Shown: in pieces, positions 1 through 5,425 of the stretch
Position numbering within the stretch: position 1 is the first letter of the stretch
Layout: each line of letters opens with the position of its first letter
Position numbers and translations under genes: made by a program
The notes under the pieces: model-generated
Told to the model about the DNA's origin: nothing
The model's database searches: none
The model's input: the letters and a program-made list of their open reading frames with translations, nothing else
Assembly: GCA_031285115.1 (NCBI GenBank)
Contig: JAITWU010000403.1
Span: forward strand, 1-5,425
Direction: 5' to 3'
DNA: 5,425 nt
Origin: Azonexus sp.
GTDB taxonomy: Bacteria > Pseudomonadota > Gammaproteobacteria > Burkholderiales > Rhodocyclaceae

Positions 1-722
1 ATGCCGCTGGCGAGATCGGAGAGCATGAAGGCGGCGGCGTTGCCGACTTCTTCGATGGTCACGTTGCGGCGCAGCGGGGCGTGGTGGGCGTTGTAGGCGA
101 GGAGTTTGCCGAAATTGCCGATGCCGGAAGCGGCGAGGGTCTTGATCGGGCCAGCGGATACGGCGTTGGCGCGGATGCCTTCGGGGCCGAGGCAGAAAGC
201 GAGATAGCGCGTGGCGGCTTCGAGACTGGCTTTGGCGAGGCCCATGGTGTTGTAGTTGGGCATCGTTCTTTCGGCCCCGAGGTAGGAAAGGGCGAGGACG
301 GCGCTTTTGCGCCCCTGCATCATCGGTCGGGCGGCTTTGACGAGGGCCGGGTAGCTGTAGGAGGAAATTTCGTGAGCGATGCGAAAGGCTTCGCGCGAGA
401 TGCCGTTGAGGAAATCGCCCTCGATCGCATCGGTCGGCGCGTAGGCGATGGAATGCACCAGACCATCGAGACCATCCCAGGATTTGCCGAGTTCGCTGAA
501 GACGGCGGCAATTTGTTCGTCACTGCTGACATCGAGCGGATAGGTCAGGGCGCTGTCGAATTCGCCAGCAAATTTGGTGATGCGGTCGAGAAAGCGGTCG
601 TTCTGGTAGGTGAAAGCCAGTTGCGCGCCTTCGCGGTGGCAGGCTTTGGCGATGCCATAGGCGATGGAATGCTTCGAGAGCAGCCCGGTAATCAGAATCT
701 TCTTGTCGGCAAGAAAGCCCAT
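1..722 (-). CDS. fabI: Enoyl-[acyl-carrier-protein] reductase (NADH) FabI, 3' end cut off by window edge
   Basis: FabI reduces trans-2-enoyl-ACP to acyl-ACP with NADH, the last step of each type II fatty acid elongation cycle in the cytoplasm. About 240 codons are visible of a family length near 260; only the C-terminal tail with the usual VDGG-type segment is missing beyond base 1. The protein opens [13 protein letters not shown], the family's modified nucleotide-binding start, followed by [10 protein letters not shown] (residues 16-25). The catalytic set is intact: Tyr147, Tyr157 and Lys164 within [19 protein letters not shown], matching E. coli Tyr146/Tyr156/Lys163. [13 protein letters not shown] (189-201) is the conserved substrate-loop region. 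The start at 722 is supported by GGAG (bases 729-732, minus strand) six bases upstream. The gene lies 40 bases after the ETF-QO stop on the same strand, so it may be co-transcribed, but a TATAAT box in the gap suggests its own promoter. The residue aligned with E. coli Gly93 is Ala93. Confidence 0.97.
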   Translation of the reverse strand, partial: MGFLADKKILITGLLSKHSIAYGIAKACHREGAQLAFTYQNDRFLDRITKFAGEFDSALTYPLDVSSDEQIAAVFSELGKSWDGLDGLVHSIAYAPTDAIEGDFLNGISREAFRIAHEISSYSYPALVKAARPMMQGRKSAVLALSYLGAERTMPNYNTMGLAKASLEAATRYLAFCLGPEGIRANAVSAGPIKTLAASGIGNFGKLLAYNAHHAPLRRNVTIEEVGNAAAFMLSDLASG

Positions 723-751
723 TCGTTATCTCCAAGGGGTTTAGCCGGGGG

Positions 752-757
752 ATTATA
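752..757 (-). promoter_or_regulatory. Candidate -10 box (TATAAT) for fabI
   Basis: The minus strand reads a perfect TATAAT here, in an A/T-rich patch of an otherwise G/C-rich region, just after the ETF-QO stop codon. It would start transcription near base 745 and leave a leader of roughly 20-25 bases that contains the fabI ribosome binding site. No good -35 hexamer lies 16-18 bases upstream (the best-spaced hexamers are of the ACCTAT or AACCTA kind), and the TG of an extended -10 is one base out of register. It is a plausible but unproven sigma-70-type promoter. Confidence 0.35.
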
Positions 758-762
758 AAACA

Positions 763-2406
763 TCACATATTGGGATAGGTTGGTCCTTCGCCGCCTTGCG
801 GCGTAACCCAGTTGATGTTCTGGGTCGGGTCCTTGATGTCGCAGGTTTTGCAGTGCAGGCAATTCTGGGCGTTGATCTGCAAGCGCGGCTGGCCTTCCTC
901 GCGGCCCAAAATTTCATAAACGCCCGCCGGGCAGAAGCGCTGTTCCGGCGCATCGTACTTGGCGAGGTTCACGGTAATCGGCACGGCGGCGTCTTTGAGA
1001 TGCAGGTGGCAGGGCTGGTCTTCTTCGTGATTGGTGGCGGAGAGAAAGACTGAGGAGAGGCGGTCAAAGGTGATGACGCCATCCGGTTTCGGATAGTCGA
1101 TCGGCGGGCAGTCGGCGGCGGGTTCCAGTTCGGCGTAATCCGGCGTATCCCGGTGCAGCGTCCACGGCGCTTTGCCGCGGAATACCGTTTGGTCGATGCC
1201 GAACATCAGCGAGCCGAATTTGAGGCCCTTGGCCATCCACGGCTTGAAATTGCGCGCTGCCTTCAGTTCGGGGTAGAGCCAACTGTTGCGGAACGCCTCC
1301 GGATAAGCCGTCAGTTCGTCGTGGCTGCGCCCGGCCAGGATGGCGTCGAAACACGCTTCCGCCGCCAGCGCGCCGGTTTTGATGGCGCAGTGCGAACCTT
1401 TGATGCGGGCGCCGTTGAGAAAACCGGCATCGTCGCCGACCAGCACGCCGCCGGGGAATGTGGTTTTGGGCAGGGCTTGCAAGCCGCCGGAAACCAGGGC
1501 GCGAGCGCCGTAGGAAATGCGTTTGCCGCCTTCGAGAAATTTCCTGATTTCGGGGTGCGTTTTGAAGCGCTGGAATTCCTCGTAAGGCGACAAATGCGGG
1601 TTTTTGTAACCAAGGCCGACGACGAGGCCGATGGCAATCTGGTTGTTTTCGAGATGGTAAAGAAAGCCGCCGCCGTAGGTATCCGGCTGCATCGGCCAGC
1701 CGCCGCTGTGGATGACGAGGCCGGTCTGGTGTTTGTCCGGCTGGATTTCCCACAATTCCTTGAGGCCGATGCCATAGGCTTGCGGGTCGACGCCGTGGTC
1801 GAGCTTGAATTTTGCGATCAACTCCTTGCCGAGATGGCCACGGCAGCCTTCGGCGAAAAAGGTGTATTTGCCGCGCAGTTCCATCCCCGCCTGAAAATTC
1901 GGGCCTTCCGAACCATCGCGCAGCCGCCCCATGTCGCCGGTGATGACGCCCTTGACGACGCCATCGTCGCCGTACAGAACCTCAGCGCCAGCAAAGCCGG
2001 GGTAGATTTCGACGCCCAGAGCTTCGGCCTGCTCGCCCAGCCAGCGGCACAGGTTGCCGAGCGAAATGGCGTAGTTGCCCTCATTATGAAAAGGCGGCGG
2101 CAAGAGCAGGTTGGGAATGCGCAGACTGCCCTGTTCGGTAAAAATGAAGAAGCGGTCTTCGGAGACCGGCGCATTGAGCGGCGCGCCTTTTTCCTTCCAG
2201 TCGGGGAACAGTTCGCTCAGGGCGCGCGGGTCCATGATGGCGCCGGAAAGAATATGCGCGCCGATTTCAGCGCCTTTTTCGATGAGGCAGACAGAAATGT
2301 CGCTCCCCTTTTCCGCCGACAGTTGCTTGAGCCGGATAGCTGATGCCAATCCGGCGGGGCCGCCGCCAACGATGACGACGTCGAATTCCATGGCTTCGCG
2401 TTCCAT
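763..2406 (-). CDS. Electron transfer flavoprotein-ubiquinone oxidoreductase (ETF-QO)
   Basis: ETF-QO is a membrane-associated FAD and [4Fe-4S] enzyme. It takes electrons from reduced ETF, which collects them from acyl-CoA and other dehydrogenases, and passes them to ubiquinone. The 547-residue product is normal for bacterial members. It begins with a FAD-binding Rossmann motif, DVVIVGGGPAGLASA (Gly14, Gly16, Gly19). The middle carries ETF-QO-like segments around GLGYKNPHLSPYEEF and a second flavin-contact motif, VLVGDDAGFLNGARIKG. The C-terminal cluster domain has Cys492 (in RFCPAGVYE) and Cys516, Cys519 and Cys522 (in NCLHCKTCDI), the four expected [4Fe-4S] ligands, and ends in the typical PTQNINWVTPQGGEGPTYPNM-like tail. 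The ATG at 2406 has AGGAGAGGG just upstream (bases 2412-2420, minus strand), favouring it over the in-frame ATG at 2391. There is no signal peptide; membrane contact in this family is peripheral. fabI follows 40 bases downstream. No etfA or etfB is visible here. Confidence 0.96.
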   Translation of the reverse strand: MEREAMEFDVVIVGGGPAGLASAIRLKQLSAEKGSDISVCLIEKGAEIGAHILSGAIMDPRALSELFPDWKEKGAPLNAPVSEDRFFIFTEQGSLRIPNLLLPPPFHNEGNYAISLGNLCRWLGEQAEALGVEIYPGFAGAEVLYGDDGVVKGVITGDMGRLRDGSEGPNFQAGMELRGKYTFFAEGCRGHLGKELIAKFKLDHGVDPQAYGIGLKELWEIQPDKHQTGLVIHSGGWPMQPDTYGGGFLYHLENNQIAIGLVVGLGYKNPHLSPYEEFQRFKTHPEIRKFLEGGKRISYGARALVSGGLQALPKTTFPGGVLVGDDAGFLNGARIKGSHCAIKTGALAAEACFDAILAGRSHDELTAYPEAFRNSWLYPELKAARNFKPWMAKGLKFGSLMFGIDQTVFRGKAPWTLHRDTPDYAELEPAADCPPIDYPKPDGVITFDRLSSVFLSATNHEEDQPCHLHLKDAAVPITVNLAKYDAPEQRFCPAGVYEILGREEGQPRLQINAQNCLHCKTCDIKDPTQNINWVTPQGGEGPTYPNM

Positions 2407-2493
2407 TTTGTCCCTCTCCTAGGTTATTGTCCGACTGCAAACCGATTACGGTACATGATGAAAAACCATTGGGCAAGCCTCGAAAAGGGTCAA
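2407..2493. promoter_or_regulatory. Divergent intergenic region between ETF-QO and thioesterase genes
   Basis: These 87 bases separate two genes transcribed away from each other, so promoters for both directions are expected here. They also hold the ETF-QO ribosome binding site (AGGAG, 2416-2420, minus strand). On the minus strand TTGACC (2488-2493) resembles a -35 box but has no convincing -10 at 16-18 bases. On the plus strand TTGTCC (2427-2432) is a possible -35, with only weak -10 matches near 2447-2455. I cannot name an operator: no clear inverted repeat stands out. The region is inferred from gene layout rather than from a strong motif. Confidence 0.45.
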
Positions 2494-2898
2494 ATGGAGT
2501 CACCACACAAACTCGCGCATATCACGCATCTGCCCATTCGCTGGGGCGATCAGGACGCCTTCGGGCATGTCAACAACACCGTCTATTTCCGCTACATGGA
2601 GCAGGCGCGCATCGAGTGGATCGAGACCCTGGGCCTTGCCGACTGGTCGGGCAGCGAAGGGCCGGTGGTGATCCATGTCAGTTGCACTTTTTTGAAGCCG
2701 ATGACTTACCCCGGCACGGTCGAAGTCCGCACCTCGGTGGGCAAGCCGGGGCGTTCCAGCTTCCAGACCTATATCGAGATGCGGATTGATGGCGAACTGT
2801 TCGCCGAAGGCACGAGCAAGATCGTCTGGACCAACCGGCAGACCGGCAAATCCATCCCACTGCCCGAATACCTGCGGGCGGTGCTGGAAGCGGGGTAA
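2494..2898 (+). CDS. Acyl-CoA thioesterase, 4HBT hotdog-fold family (FadM/YbgC-like)
   Basis: A small single-domain hotdog thioesterase predicted to hydrolyse acyl-CoA to free acid and CoA in the cytoplasm; the chain-length preference cannot be read from sequence. With the ATG at 2494 it has 134 residues, typical for the family. The signature is at residues 15-41: IRWGDQDAFGHVNNTVYFRY followed by MEQARIEW, with Asp19/Asp21 and HVNN (25-28) at the N-terminal active-site position of 4-hydroxybenzoyl-CoA thioesterase-like proteins. VSCTFLKPMTYPGTVEVRT (62-80) is the usual central strand pair. An in-frame ATG at 2455 (followed directly by a second ATG) would add 13 poorly conserved-looking residues. 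I prefer 2494 because AAAAGGG (2483-2489) precedes it at a workable distance, the 2455 site has no Shine-Dalgarno, and the longer form would squeeze two divergent promoters into 48 bases. It is first in a rightward gene set, 33 bases before dgt. Confidence 0.88.
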   Translation: MESPHKLAHITHLPIRWGDQDAFGHVNNTVYFRYMEQARIEWIETLGLADWSGSEGPVVIHVSCTFLKPMTYPGTVEVRTSVGKPGRSSFQTYIEMRIDGELFAEGTSKIVWTNRQTGKSIPLPEYLRAVLEAG

Positions 2899-2931
2899 AC
2901 TCCGGGCCATCGTCCCGCCTGCCAAACTGCC

Positions 2932-5272
<2,341 letters not shown>

Positions 5273-5273
5273 C

Positions 5274-5298
5274 GCGCGGCTGGTTTTTTGCGCCGCGC
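5274..5298. terminator. Hairpin in the convergent gap, possible terminator
   Basis: GCGCGGC (5274-5280) pairs perfectly with GCCGCGC (5292-5298) around an 11-base loop that contains six T residues. It starts two bases after the stop codon of the YkuD gene and lies before the stop of the leftward gene beyond it. It is not a textbook intrinsic terminator, because neither strand has a T tract directly after the stem; the T run is in the loop. The location between two converging genes makes a termination or transcript-end role reasonable. Confidence 0.4.
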
Positions 5299-5311
5299 CG
5301 ACAACGGCAAA

Positions 5312-5425
5312 TCACCTTCTGGCCCGGCCTCGCGCCAGCAATTCGAGCATTGCCCGATCATAGGCGTTGTTGATTTCCTTGCTTTTCTCCTCGCACAAAG
5401 CACGCAGTTCCGGCCCCAGGGAAGC
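5312..5425 (-). CDS. C-terminal end of an unidentified leftward gene (partial)
   Basis: Reading leftward from the window edge, one frame stays open for 37 codons and ends at TGA (5312-5314). The visible tail is ASLGPELRALCEEKSKEIN (first 19 residues) followed by NAYDRAMLELLARGRARR. It is rich in charged residues and leucine, looks helical, and ends in a basic cluster. Its codons favour G or C in the third position like the neighbouring genes, which supports real coding, but a second minus-strand frame is also open here, so the call is tentative. I do not recognise the family. The start lies outside the window. It converges with the YkuD gene, with 39 bases between their stops. Confidence 0.5.
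   Translation of the reverse strand, partial: ASLGPELRALCEEKSKEINNAYDRAMLELLARGRARR

Noticed and set aside
81..758. Rightward 225-codon open frame opposite fabI
   Set aside because: It is antisense to a clear fabI, has a glycine/alanine/glutamate-rich composition typical of a mirror frame in G/C-rich DNA, and shows no family motif.
1153..2343. Rightward 396-codon open frame opposite ETF-QO
   Set aside because: It is a long antisense frame produced by third-position G/C bias; the minus-strand frame has full ETF-QO motifs over the same bases.
2890..2918. Possible hairpin GCGGG/CCCGC across the thioesterase stop and the dgt leader
   Set aside because: Only five base pairs around a 19-base loop, expected by chance in G/C-rich sequence, with no T tract after it.

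Overview
The window reads as an ordinary housekeeping stretch of a GC-rich bacterial chromosome. The protein sequences (an Escherichia coli-type FabI, a monomeric ETF:ubiquinone oxidoreductase, a long-form Dgt and a proteobacterial TadA) and the strong G/C bias at third codon positions suggest a betaproteobacterium, perhaps near Rhodocyclales. That placement rests on general resemblance, not on a search. I see no phage, insertion sequence, CRISPR, tRNA or rRNA signal.

Layout. Two genes run leftward: an ETF-ubiquinone oxidoreductase (763-2406) and, 40 bases after it, fabI (1-722, 3' end cut by the window edge). From a divergent gap at about 2407-2493, four tightly packed genes run rightward. 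They are a hotdog-fold acyl-CoA thioesterase (2494-2898), dgt (2932-4275), tadA (4287-4793) and a small YkuD-domain L,D-transpeptidase-like protein (4790-5272). The last two overlap by four bases (GTGA). The right edge holds a G/C-rich hairpin and then the C-terminal 37 codons of an unidentified leftward gene, so transcription converges there.

Function. The genes around the divergent gap share an acyl-chain theme. ETF-QO passes electrons from acyl-CoA dehydrogenases, via ETF, to quinone; FabI performs the last reduction of fatty acid elongation; the thioesterase hydrolyses acyl-CoA. Dgt (dNTP pool control) and TadA (inosine at the tRNA wobble position) are both nucleobase/nucleotide hydrolytic enzymes but act in unrelated pathways. 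The YkuD protein would act on peptidoglycan if exported, yet it shows no signal peptide. The rightward set is probably one transcript by spacing, without an obvious single pathway.

No previously undescribed system is evident. The points most worth checking are the leaderless YkuD protein coupled to tadA, a perfect TATAAT box placed to give fabI its own promoter, the thioesterase start codon, and the unidentified gene at the right edge.
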